Below are positions 52,307 through 60,802 of a stretch of 64,000 bases of DNA, piece after piece. The notes below the pieces were generated by a model that had not been told where the DNA came from, did not search any database, and saw only the letters and a list, made by a program, of their open reading frames with translations. Source of the stretch: a virus. A program made the translations under genes and the position numbers. The DNA is taken from IMG/VR virus record IMGVR_UViG_3300035204_001027, positions 31,512 through 95,511 of that record. The stretch is one strand, 5' to 3'. Numbering within the stretch: the first letter of the stretch is position 1; every line of letters begins with the position of its first letter.

Positions 52307-54495
52307 AAATACCCCAAAATATAGCTGTTATTTTTATTGGGTTGGGTAAGTATTCTTTGTTCTATGATAGGTTTTATGAATCTATACAAGAGAATTTTTT
52401 ACCCGATACAAAGAAGCAATTCTTTATATTTAGTGACGAAGATTTTCTTGTAAGAGGGCGTGTCGCTGATTATTCTGATGACGAAACTTTCATAAAGACT
52501 GGAACATTCAATTCAGCACGCGACATTAAGCTTCATAAATTTCATTTTATAAAATCAGCTTGGGACAAAATAAAAGAGTATGAATATGTAGTTTATTTCG
52601 ACGCGGACAATCTAGTCAGGCAACCCATTAAAGAGGAAGATTTTTTTAATCATAACAAGGCGCTTGTCGGCGTGGTACACCCTTGGGGCAGCATAAGAGA
52701 TTCTAAGGAGAAATTCGAATCAAACCCATTATCCGGAGCATTTATAGAAGAAGATAAAATTAATATACTTTATCACCAAAGCTGTTTTTGGGGAGGTACA
52801 ACCTCGAAAATTGAAGAGATGGTTAATGAGTGTTATGACTCTTTAGAGAAAGATATAGAAACGGGTCACAAAAATAAAGATAAAATTTGTGACGAGGTTC
52901 ATGTTAATAGGTATTTCGCTTTAAACGAGGAGAACCTACACTCTTTAGGGAAGGAATACGCTAATCCCGGTGAAGCTTACCAAGCCGAAAGGAACGCGGT
53001 GAAAAAACCTTTTGGTAATGATATAATAATATCACATGACAACGCGAATCAAACTTACAAAAATTCCCTACTCCTTTTAGAGCAACAGAAAGAAAATAAA
53101 AGAAATTTTAATTTTGCTGGGTGGGCTCAGGTTAAAGACAATACAAAAGCTACGTTCGAAATGTTAAAAAAATTTAAGAACGTAAATCCAGATGCTCATG
53201 TACATATAACAAACAGTGGGCAAAAAAATTACGAGCCGATATACAAGGGGTTTCATTGTTCGTATAACGACGACAAATCAATAAAGGGGTGGTCATCGGG
53301 AAACAGAGTCGTAGAGTATGATATATGGTCTTGGTTGAATAATCTAAAAGAAGTTTGTTCTATTTATTTAAAAAATTATGACTGGATTGTGCTGCTAGAG
53401 GATGATGTAGAATCATTTTGTAAGCCGCAAAAGGAACCAGAATATGCATTAGGAGGTCCAAATGGACCAAGCATGGGAGATAGTTTATACAAAATAATAT
53501 CAGAAAAATATCCAGACAGAGAACTACCAAAAAGATACACTGGTTGTGGAGGCTCTCTTCTAAATAGAAAGTGTTTCATAAAATGCATGGAAACTATGAC
53601 CGAGGAAAAATGGAGAGAATATACAAAAATAGATAGAAAATTAGAAATTTATGCAGATATTGCTCTTTCTTTTCTACTTATGCAAGAGGGGTACCCAGTG
53701 GGAGAGTGGAACGAATTTACGGGTTGGACAGATGAGAGAAAAGAGTATTATGCATTTGCGCATGGTAATAAAGAGTTCTATGGGGAAGAGCTAAAAGAAG
53801 AGGATTTAGAAGAACTAAACTACATAAGATACAGTAAGATATATATCAATGACCGCGTTCGTACGACATCTAATCAAAATTTTGTACCGAAGGAAAGACT
53901 TTCTAAAATCAATGATCACTCTTTCTTTAGTTATTTACTTTCCAAAAATGGAGTATGTCTAGATGTGGGCTGCAGAAATTTTGAATTTTCAAAAGTTATA
54001 AAAGATAGTTTTTCTAAAATTATAGCGATAGATCCGGGGCCAGATATCGAACCCCCAGAAGACGAAAAGATTATATTCCTTAATCAGGCTCTAACTACTT
54101 CTGATCTAAGTAGCGTTTATCTAGTTAGAGATGGTAGGTTAACTTGGCACTACATATCTTTTGAAAAAATTTCTCATAATTGTTTAAAAGTACCGAATAT
54201 AAGCTTAGACAATTTAATGAAGACTTTGAAAATAAAAGAGTTTGATTTGATCAAATTAGATTGCGAGGGGTCAGAGTACTCCCTAATGTATTGGTTAGCT
54301 AAGCATCCGGTAGCAAAGCAAATCTCTGTTAATTTCCACGATTGGTGCAATAGGAACCCTTACTCTGATCCTGAGAATTATTATAGCAAACTGTTTGAGA
54401 AGCTAAGGAAAAATTACCATATCTACCAACATAAGAAAAACAAAAAAGGAGACGGATCTTCGAATTACGACGACTCTCTTTTCATAAGGAAATAA
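52303..54495 (+). CDS. GT6-like / second GT / FkbM methyltransferase fusion (730 aa)
   Basis: Three domains in one chain. Residues 1-240 resemble GT6 (alpha-1,3-Gal/GalNAc-transferase-like): VVYFDADNLV and LYHQSCFWGGTTSK. Residues about 270-500 form another transferase-like domain with WIVLLEDDVES. Residues about 540-725 match FkbM-type SAM-dependent methyltransferases: GVCLDVGCRNFEFS, then DLIKLDCEGSEY. The fusion suggests sequential addition of sugars and capping by methylation. It begins inside the stop of the preceding gene. Confidence 0.8.
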   Translation: MKIPQNIAVIFIGLGKYSLFYDRFYESIQENFLPDTKKQFFIFSDEDFLVRGRVADYSDDETFIKTGTFNSARDIKLHKFHFIKSAWDKIKEYEYVVYFDADNLVRQPIKEEDFFNHNKALVGVVHPWGSIRDSKEKFESNPLSGAFIEEDKINILYHQSCFWGGTTSKIEEMVNECYDSLEKDIETGHKNKDKICDEVHVNRYFALNEENLHSLGKEYANPGEAYQAERNAVKKPFGNDIIISHDNANQTYKNSLLLLEQQKENKRNFNFAGWAQVKDNTKATFEMLKKFKNVNPDAHVHITNSGQKNYEPIYKGFHCSYNDDKSIKGWSSGNRVVEYDIWSWLNNLKEVCSIYLKNYDWIVLLEDDVESFCKPQKEPEYALGGPNGPSMGDSLYKIISEKYPDRELPKRYTGCGGSLLNRKCFIKCMETMTEEKWREYTKIDRKLEIYADIALSFLLMQEGYPVGEWNEFTGWTDERKEYYAFAHGNKEFYGEELKEEDLEELNYIRYSKIYINDRVRTTSNQNFVPKERLSKINDHSFFSYLLSKNGVCLDVGCRNFEFSKVIKDSFSKIIAIDPGPDIEPPEDEKIIFLNQALTTSDLSSVYLVRDGRLTWHYISFEKISHNCLKVPNISLDNLMKTLKIKEFDLIKLDCEGSEYSLMYWLAKHPVAKQISVNFHDWCNRNPYSDPENYYSKLFEKLRKNYHIYQHKKNKKGDGSSNYDDSLFIRK

Positions 54496-54522
54496 AAAAG
54501 TGAATAGATCGTCAAATATAAA

Positions 54523-56592
54523 ATGAAATTATACGACTGCTTCTTATTTAATAACGAATTAGATCTACTAGAGATTAGATTGAAATACCTCTGGGACGTG
54601 GTAGATATATTTGTAATTGTTGAATCAGACACGACGTTTGCAGGTAAAGAAAAGCCTTCCTATTTTCAAGAAAATATAAAAAGATTTGAATGGGCCAAGT
54701 CTAAAATAAAACACATAGTAAGAAAAGTAGATAGAAGCGAAATAGATTTTTCTGATGAAAGCGCTGAGGCCTCTTTGCATCATGCCACTTTTAGGTGGGA
54801 CATAGAGAGAGCACAAAGGAATCATTTAGAAGTCGGAGTGACTGATGCTAAGGATGAAGATTTAGTGATTCTTGGGGACGTAGATGAAATACCCAGAAAA
54901 AGTATAGTACAAAAAATACTTAAAGAAGGTTTGCCTAGAGACGATAAGCCGATGTTCTTTAATCTTATTAACTGTTATTATTTTCTAAATTGCCAAGGGG
55001 TCGGGGAGAATAGATGGTTCCCTTGCTCTTCTATTTTCAAAAAAGAGATACTGGGTAAACCATTAGTTACTTCTGATGCTGGATTTACTTTAGTCGATGA
55101 AGAAGGTATTCCAGATGATTTACCCGATTTTATTAAAAAAGATTTACTAGCCAATAAAGAGGCTATTGCTAATCAATATCCCCCAGCTACATTACAGAAA
55201 ATAAGAGACGCTCGGTGGACTTACGATATTTATGAAAATGGTGGGTGGCATTTTAGCTACGTAGGTAACATTGAATTTATAAAGAATAAAATAGGCTCTA
55301 TATCTCATACGGAATATGATACCCCTGAATATAAAAATAACGAGAGAATAGAGAGGGCTATAGCCGAAGGTGAAGATTTATTCGGAAGAGAGGGACATAA
55401 ATTTAAATATGTAGACATAAATAATTCCCCCGACTATGATGACGAATTAAACGACATAATCAAAGATTATCCGTCTTTAGTGAAAGGGGTAAAGAAGGAA
55501 ACGGCTAAGGTCTGTTTAAATATGATTGTTAAGAATGAATCAGAGATTATAGAAAGATGTTTAAGGTCGGTTGCTCCCCATGTAGATTGTTATGTAATTT
55601 GTGACACGGGATCCACGGACGACACAAAGAAGAAGATAGTCGACATAATGAAAGAGTATGGTGTACCCGGAGAAGTGCATGATATAGAATTTAAAAATTT
55701 TCAATATGCTAGAAATAAAGCTTTAGAGCTAGCAAAAGCTTCTGATTTGGATTTTAATTATATTTTATTAGACGATGCAGATATGGAGTTCCAGATAAAT
55801 GATAACAATTGGAGAGAGAAGTTGAATGCTGATTGCTATACAGTAAGGCAATATAACGCTATGTCTTATTACAATACAAGAGTCTTAAAAAGGAGTATTG
55901 ACACTAAATATGTAGGAGTTACTCATGAGTATGTAGATTGCAAAGGCAGTCATAGAGAAAGACTGGATAATGTACAGTATTATGATCACGCTTGTGGGTC
56001 TAGCAGAAAAGAAAAATTTACAAGAGATTGCAGGCTCTTGACTGAGGGTCTAAAAAAAGAGAAGAAGGGGTCCGCCTTGCATACGAGGTATCTGTTTTAT
56101 TTGGCTCAAACATATTTTGACATGGGCGAGCATTTAAAAAGCGTAGAATGGTATAAGAAGAGGATACATGCTGGTGGCTGGCCAGAGGAGGTGTATTATT
56201 CTTGGTATAGAATTGGGCTAGCTTATAAATTGTTGGGCGATGAAAAAGAGATGCTTCATGAGTCTTTGGGGGCTTACAACTATCGCCCGGGTAGGATCGA
56301 GCCTCTATATGAGCTCGCGGCCTATTATAGGGTTAAAGAAAAGTATCATTCTGCTTATGCATTTGCAAAGATGGCTTGTACAATGGACTATCCAAAAGAC
56401 GATGATTTATTCGTTTCTAAAGATGTTTATTTTTGGAAAAGGTGGGATGAGCTAGCTATCGCCGCTTATTGGATAGGCTCTTATCAAGAAAGTTATGATA
56501 TTTACCAGATGTTATCTAAAGAAAATCTAATCCCTAATGATCAATTAGATAGAGTAAGAAAAAATATAAAATATGCAGAGGATAAATTATGA
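54523..56592 (+). CDS. GT17 + GT2 + TPR-like fusion (689 aa)
   Basis: Residues 1-300 match glycosyltransferase family 17 (MKLYDCFLFNNELDLLEIRL, VESDTTFAG, GDVDEIP). Residues about 325-500 match a GT2 domain (CLNMIVKNESEIIERCL, DTGSTDDT, LDDADME). The C-terminal 180 residues look like TPR helices (LFYLAQTYFDMGEHLKSVEWY), as in other GT2-TPR proteins. Probably adds two kinds of sugar to the same acceptor. Its stop overlaps the next ATG. Confidence 0.85.
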   Translation: MKLYDCFLFNNELDLLEIRLKYLWDVVDIFVIVESDTTFAGKEKPSYFQENIKRFEWAKSKIKHIVRKVDRSEIDFSDESAEASLHHATFRWDIERAQRNHLEVGVTDAKDEDLVILGDVDEIPRKSIVQKILKEGLPRDDKPMFFNLINCYYFLNCQGVGENRWFPCSSIFKKEILGKPLVTSDAGFTLVDEEGIPDDLPDFIKKDLLANKEAIANQYPPATLQKIRDARWTYDIYENGGWHFSYVGNIEFIKNKIGSISHTEYDTPEYKNNERIERAIAEGEDLFGREGHKFKYVDINNSPDYDDELNDIIKDYPSLVKGVKKETAKVCLNMIVKNESEIIERCLRSVAPHVDCYVICDTGSTDDTKKKIVDIMKEYGVPGEVHDIEFKNFQYARNKALELAKASDLDFNYILLDDADMEFQINDNNWREKLNADCYTVRQYNAMSYYNTRVLKRSIDTKYVGVTHEYVDCKGSHRERLDNVQYYDHACGSSRKEKFTRDCRLLTEGLKKEKKGSALHTRYLFYLAQTYFDMGEHLKSVEWYKKRIHAGGWPEEVYYSWYRIGLAYKLLGDEKEMLHESLGAYNYRPGRIEPLYELAAYYRVKEKYHSAYAFAKMACTMDYPKDDDLFVSKDVYFWKRWDELAIAAYWIGSYQESYDIYQMLSKENLIPNDQLDRVRKNIKYAEDKL

Positions 56593-56801
56593 TAAATACG
56601 ACAAGCGAGAAAGACCTGCATGCCTCAGGGGGGCAGAATTACTACGATTATCTACTAGATCAATGCTCCCAACCGCAACTAGAGAAAGAAGAATCGAAAG
56701 ACCATAAGCCGAATAACCCCTTAATTATAGAAAGGTGGGGAAAGAAATTAATATACAATGGCCACGTGGGGACTTTTGTAGATTACAATAGAAATGAGTG
56801 A
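56589..56801 (+). CDS. Small hypothetical protein (70 aa)
   Basis: A 70-residue protein overlapping both flanking glycosyltransferase genes (4 and 8 nt). The second half (NPLIIERWGKKLIYNGHVGTF) is more conserved-looking than the polar first half. No family recognised; by context an accessory of the glycosylation cluster. Confidence 0.65.
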   Translation: MINTTSEKDLHASGGQNYYDYLLDQCSQPQLEKEESKDHKPNNPLIIERWGKKLIYNGHVGTFVDYNRNE

Positions 56802-58806
56802 GATAATTTCATTATTAAAAAGAGAAAGTCGATTGCAAAAAGAATTAGAAAGTTCTTCAGCTGGCGGGTTTAGGTTAAAAGAATACTCTAGCAGTAAGTG
56901 CGCTGTTATAGTGGAGCCTAGAAATCATGAAATGCTTGAGCCAGTTATAAGGAATATAATGCCTCGTTTAAATAAAAATTGGGAATTCGATAAAAAAGAG
57001 AACAACAAATGGAATTTACATATATTTTGCGGTAACCAAAATCATGAGCTTGTAAAAAGTCTTTTGCCAAATTGGAAGTATAAGATAACTAATATGGAGG
57101 TAGATGATTTGACTCGTGAAGAATATAGCTCTATGCTAATGAATAGAGATTTTTGGGAGAAAATCGATGCAGAAGACATATTAATTTTTCAAACAGATTG
57201 CGCTATTTTCAATGGTTTTGATATCGATCATTGGTTAGATAAAGGGTATGGCTATATTGGGGCGGCTTATAGTTGGGGACCTAGGGATGAGGATGGTAAT
57301 TTAATACGAGATTCAATTTGTCCGCCGGGCAAGTGGTTTAATATGAACGGAGGCTTTTCTTTGAGAAAAAAAAGCGCAATGTTGAAATGTATAGAAGAAG
57401 TAACCTTACAAGACATTATAAAGCATAGAAAAGAGAATGATTTAGACACGTCGTATTTTGAACAAGTAAGCGGGGACCCCTTTAAAGAGGGGCTCGATAT
57501 CGAAAAGTCTATTAAGTTTTTAGCACAAAGCGAGTCTGTACATGAAGATACATTTTTCGACGCTGCTTTATCTGTGCTTAATATGGATACAGAATTATGC
57601 GATAAAGATTCTTTTGAGTTCGCCTATCAACATAAATACTCCGATGCTAGTCTCGATGCCAAAGCAATACATGCGTACGAAAGCTATTGTACAGATGAAG
57701 ATCAGAGGTTCTTTTGTAGAAATCATCAAGGACACAAGCCTAAATTATTATTTTACGCTGGGTACGGATACGAACCATTTAATGGAGAAGATTACTCTGG
57801 TAAAAAGGGCGTAAGAGGAAGCGAGATAGCTTTAGTAAAGATAGCTGAACAACTGACTTCTTATTATGATGTGTATATCTCTGGGCCTTGTATATCAAAT
57901 AATATATACAATAATGTTTCTTATTTTAATTCGGGAGAGGGAAAACTACAGTGGTTTTTAGATAACGTAGATATACATACCGTCATTGTAAATAGATATA
58001 TACATTTTTTTGTAGATTATACTAGTCGTGCAAAAAAGCACTTTGTGTGGCTGCATGATATGTGCTATCAACCATTTTGGAATGGTCAGGAATTTCCAGA
58101 GTTAGGCAAACATTTAATTAATAATCTATTAGATAAAATCAATGGTTTTATATGCTTGTCAGATTGGCATATCAATAATATTAAAGATTTATACAACATA
58201 CCAGACGAAAAAATATATAAGATAGGAAATGGAATTGATGCAGAAATGTTTAAAATTAATACTCCAAAAGTAGAAAATAGATTTATATATTCTTCTCTAC
58301 CTGAAAGAGGATTGGAGATTTTATTAGATTGGTTCCCTGATATTGTAAAAGATTTACCAGATGCAGAATTGCACGTATTTACCGATAATGTTGATGAGCG
58401 CTTAGAGGCAAATATGAAAGCCACAGAAAATGTTTATTTCCATGGTAAAGTATCTTATGAAGATATAATTTCTGAGTTTATGAAAGCAGACGTTTGGTTG
58501 TATCCAAACACGTTTTTAGAGACGTTTTGCACTAGCGCTCTTGAAGCTCAAGCTTCTAACTGTATATGTGCGACGAGAGATTACGGGTCATTAGGAGAGG
58601 TCGTCGGAGCGCGGGGAATCGTTGTGGATGGTGATCCCGGGTCTAAAGAATTTAAAGAGAAAATTATTGAAAAATTATTAAATGTTCTAAAGGATAGAAA
58701 AGAGAAGGAAAAGCTTCAAAACGACGCTAAAAAATGGGCCCTAAGTAATTCTTGGGAAAATAGGGGGGTAGAATGGGTCAAAATATTAACAAAATTTCCT
58801 AATTAA
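56794..58806 (+). CDS. DUF5672 + GT4-type glycosyltransferase fusion (670 aa)
   Basis: Residues about 25-220 match DUF5672 (CAVIVEPRNHEMLEPVIRNI, FQTDCAIF, GYIGAAY, NGGFSLRKK), a putative transferase domain. Residues about 330-660 form a GT4-like GT-B fold: GSEIALVKIAEQL, IGNGIDAEMF, SSLPERGLEILL and LETFCTSALEAQASNC with the family's E-x7-E motif. Fourth and last enzyme of the cluster, followed by another collagen-like fibre. Confidence 0.85.
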   Translation: MSEIISLLKRESRLQKELESSSAGGFRLKEYSSSKCAVIVEPRNHEMLEPVIRNIMPRLNKNWEFDKKENNKWNLHIFCGNQNHELVKSLLPNWKYKITNMEVDDLTREEYSSMLMNRDFWEKIDAEDILIFQTDCAIFNGFDIDHWLDKGYGYIGAAYSWGPRDEDGNLIRDSICPPGKWFNMNGGFSLRKKSAMLKCIEEVTLQDIIKHRKENDLDTSYFEQVSGDPFKEGLDIEKSIKFLAQSESVHEDTFFDAALSVLNMDTELCDKDSFEFAYQHKYSDASLDAKAIHAYESYCTDEDQRFFCRNHQGHKPKLLFYAGYGYEPFNGEDYSGKKGVRGSEIALVKIAEQLTSYYDVYISGPCISNNIYNNVSYFNSGEGKLQWFLDNVDIHTVIVNRYIHFFVDYTSRAKKHFVWLHDMCYQPFWNGQEFPELGKHLINNLLDKINGFICLSDWHINNIKDLYNIPDEKIYKIGNGIDAEMFKINTPKVENRFIYSSLPERGLEILLDWFPDIVKDLPDAELHVFTDNVDERLEANMKATENVYFHGKVSYEDIISEFMKADVWLYPNTFLETFCTSALEAQASNCICATRDYGSLGEVVGARGIVVDGDPGSKEFKEKIIEKLLNVLKDRKEKEKLQNDAKKWALSNSWENRGVEWVKILTKFPN

Positions 58807-58857
58807 TACTTCTGATCTTGCTTTTTTTACTGTAATATATAGAGTATATTACGTAAA

Positions 58858-60387
58858 ATGAAGGTTGTTGACATAGCTGATGAGATCTATCGCGATTTTT
58901 CTTACCCAAAGGAAATCGATATACCTGTTATATCGTATTGGTTAAGGACAAATCTCGGTCAATTAAACAATGCTCTTCAAACTCATTATGTATATGATGA
59001 AGCTTCGTTGGAGATCTTTGAATCCAGCACTCAAGAAGAAATAGGAGAAGCAGAGAAAGCTGTTCTTAAAAAGCTTTTTTTAATCTATTTCTGCGAAAAG
59101 CAAATAAGATCAACACTAGAGTCTACGAAAACAGATTCTATAGTTTCTATATCAGACGAAAAGACTAGTTTAACTAGGATAGACAAGACTCAAATAACGA
59201 AGACTTGGATAAGTACGAAAAAAGAAGCTAATGAAGATTTAGACAAAGTAATCTCTAATTATAAAAATAAGGGGTCAACGGTTCTCTCTCCTAAGACTAT
59301 AGGAATAAAAGGGAATGCTGTAGTAGATTGGGGGCCAACAGGTTTAACTGGGCCTGCTGGTCCAGCGGGGCCCGCAGGACCCTTAGGCCCAACTGGACCT
59401 CAAGGAGAATCGATTTTCGGGGGGCCCACTGGAGAGAGAGGGTTTCGAGGATTTACTGGAAGAACAGGGTCAACTGGTCCAGTCGGGTCGATTGGGCCTA
59501 GCGGTGCAAAAGGAAACACTGGGGATATTGGAGCTATTGGTCCAATTGGGCCAACTGGTCTAAGCGTAATTGGGCCAACTGGGCCCCAAGGAATTTCTGG
59601 TGTCACGGGTTCTACTGGGCATACAGGAAAAGAAGGACCTAGGGGGGTAGAGGGGCGCACTGGTCCCACTGGAGGAACTGGGCCTATTGGAGGAATAGGT
59701 CCCACAGGACCTTCTGATGGACCCACTGGTCCGATAGGATTTACTGGACCTGTTGGGCCAGCTTCTACAATAGAGGGCCCTACTGGACCAATAGGATTAA
59801 CAGGGCCTACTGGAGAAGTGGGACCGATTGGAAATACAGGACCGGTTGGAGAAGTGGGTCCCACTGGAGATATAGGACCACAAGGAGACCAAGGAATAAC
59901 TGGTCCCGTTGGAATAACAGGGCCTACAGGTAACGCTGGTTCAGATGGTTCAGATGGTTCAGATGGTTCAGATGGTGAGCGAGGAGCAACAGGATCACAA
60001 GGTATACAAGGCATTACGGGTTCTGTTGGCCCCCAAGGGGCACAAGGAATAATTGGCCCAATAGGACCACAGGGACCGCAAGGGGTCACGGGTCCATTAG
60101 GGCCACAAGGTGCGCAAGGCGTTACTGGTCCCGTGGGACCACAAGGTATACAAGGCGTTGCTGGTAGCACCGGTTCTCCCGGTCCTGCTGGAACTGGACC
60201 TACTGGTAGTGCTGGGCCCACTGGTTCAATTGGTGCAACAGGAGCAGCTTCGACGGTGGTTGGTCCGACGGGTCCGACAGGATACATAGGAGTGGATGGA
60301 GCAGTTGGTCCAACAGGCCCAATTGGTCCCACTGGGGCAGGAAAAAGCGGAAAAGTAGATATAAAACAAGTTTGGCTGTATAATTAA
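58858..60387 (+). CDS. Collagen-like fibre with conserved attachment domain (509 aa)
   Basis: Residues 1-155 are a helical domain ([35 protein letters not shown]) of a type I associate with phage head-tail or baseplate-associated proteins, here as attachment domain. Residues 160-500 are almost uninterrupted Gly-X-Y, mainly GPT, GPQ and GPI, with one SDG run. TATATT lies 7 nt before the ATG, so initiation may be leaderless. No globular C-terminal head is present. Confidence 0.85.
   Translation: MKVVDIADEIYRDFSYPKEIDIPVISYWLRTNLGQLNNALQTHYVYDEASLEIFESSTQEEIGEAEKAVLKKLFLIYFCEKQIRSTLESTKTDSIVSISDEKTSLTRIDKTQITKTWISTKKEANEDLDKVISNYKNKGSTVLSPKTIGIKGNAVVDWGPTGLTGPAGPAGPAGPLGPTGPQGESIFGGPTGERGFRGFTGRTGSTGPVGSIGPSGAKGNTGDIGAIGPIGPTGLSVIGPTGPQGISGVTGSTGHTGKEGPRGVEGRTGPTGGTGPIGGIGPTGPSDGPTGPIGFTGPVGPASTIEGPTGPIGLTGPTGEVGPIGNTGPVGEVGPTGDIGPQGDQGITGPVGITGPTGNAGSDGSDGSDGSDGERGATGSQGIQGITGSVGPQGAQGIIGPIGPQGPQGVTGPLGPQGAQGVTGPVGPQGIQGVAGSTGSPGPAGTGPTGSAGPTGSIGATGAASTVVGPTGPTGYIGVDGAVGPTGPIGPTGAGKSGKVDIKQVWLYN
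59938..59973 (+). repeat. Four exact 9-bp tandem repeats
   Basis: GGTTCAGAT repeated four times inside the collagen-like gene, encoding a Gly-Ser-Asp run; the same GSD/GSN unit recurs around 63220-63380. Confidence 0.9.
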
Positions 60388-60413
60388 ATAAGTGTAAATA
60401 GAGTGGGAAAAGT

Positions 60414-60800
60414 ATGTCTGAAACAAATTTAATTCATAAATTAATTGCTTCTGGTCAATTAGCTGATGATACTATTCAAGGTAATGTTGGATGGTCTTCT
60501 CCCGGATGGACAGGGGCTCCTATTTATACTTGTCCTGCGTCAGGAGGTGCGGATGTTAAATTTTTTCTATTACATAATACAGATGATACTTACGGTTTAG
60601 ATACCCGTTTTCATTTCTACAGAACGGGTATAGAAGATAGAGTTCTGTATATTAATATTCCTGCTTACGAAACAGCGGAATGGGAATTTAGTTATATTGC
60701 CCATATTAAAAGTGGAGAGTCAATATATGGAAATGTAGAAAGCGGTTATTCTAATAAAATAAATTATTTCCTTTATGGAGCAGAGAATTATCCTAGTTAA
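60414..60800 (+). CDS. Small beta-rich fibre-associated protein (128 aa)
   Basis: A 128-residue protein with a beta-sandwich pattern ([49 protein letters not shown]). It resembles in size and position the proteins at 18812 and 20644: each lies between long fibre genes. GTGTAA at 60392-60397 is 16 nt upstream. Confidence 0.65.
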   Translation: MSETNLIHKLIASGQLADDTIQGNVGWSSPGWTGAPIYTCPASGGADVKFFLLHNTDDTYGLDTRFHFYRTGIEDRVLYINIPAYETAEWEFSYIAHIKSGESIYGNVESGYSNKINYFLYGAENYPS

Positions 60801-60802
60801 AA

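Noticed and set aside
59400-60332. 310-codon minus-strand GPxxPV-repeat frame opposite the collagen-like gene
   Set aside because: Mirror image of GGxCCx repeats; same explanation as for similar frames at 17770, 36547, 39531, 45894 and 60793.
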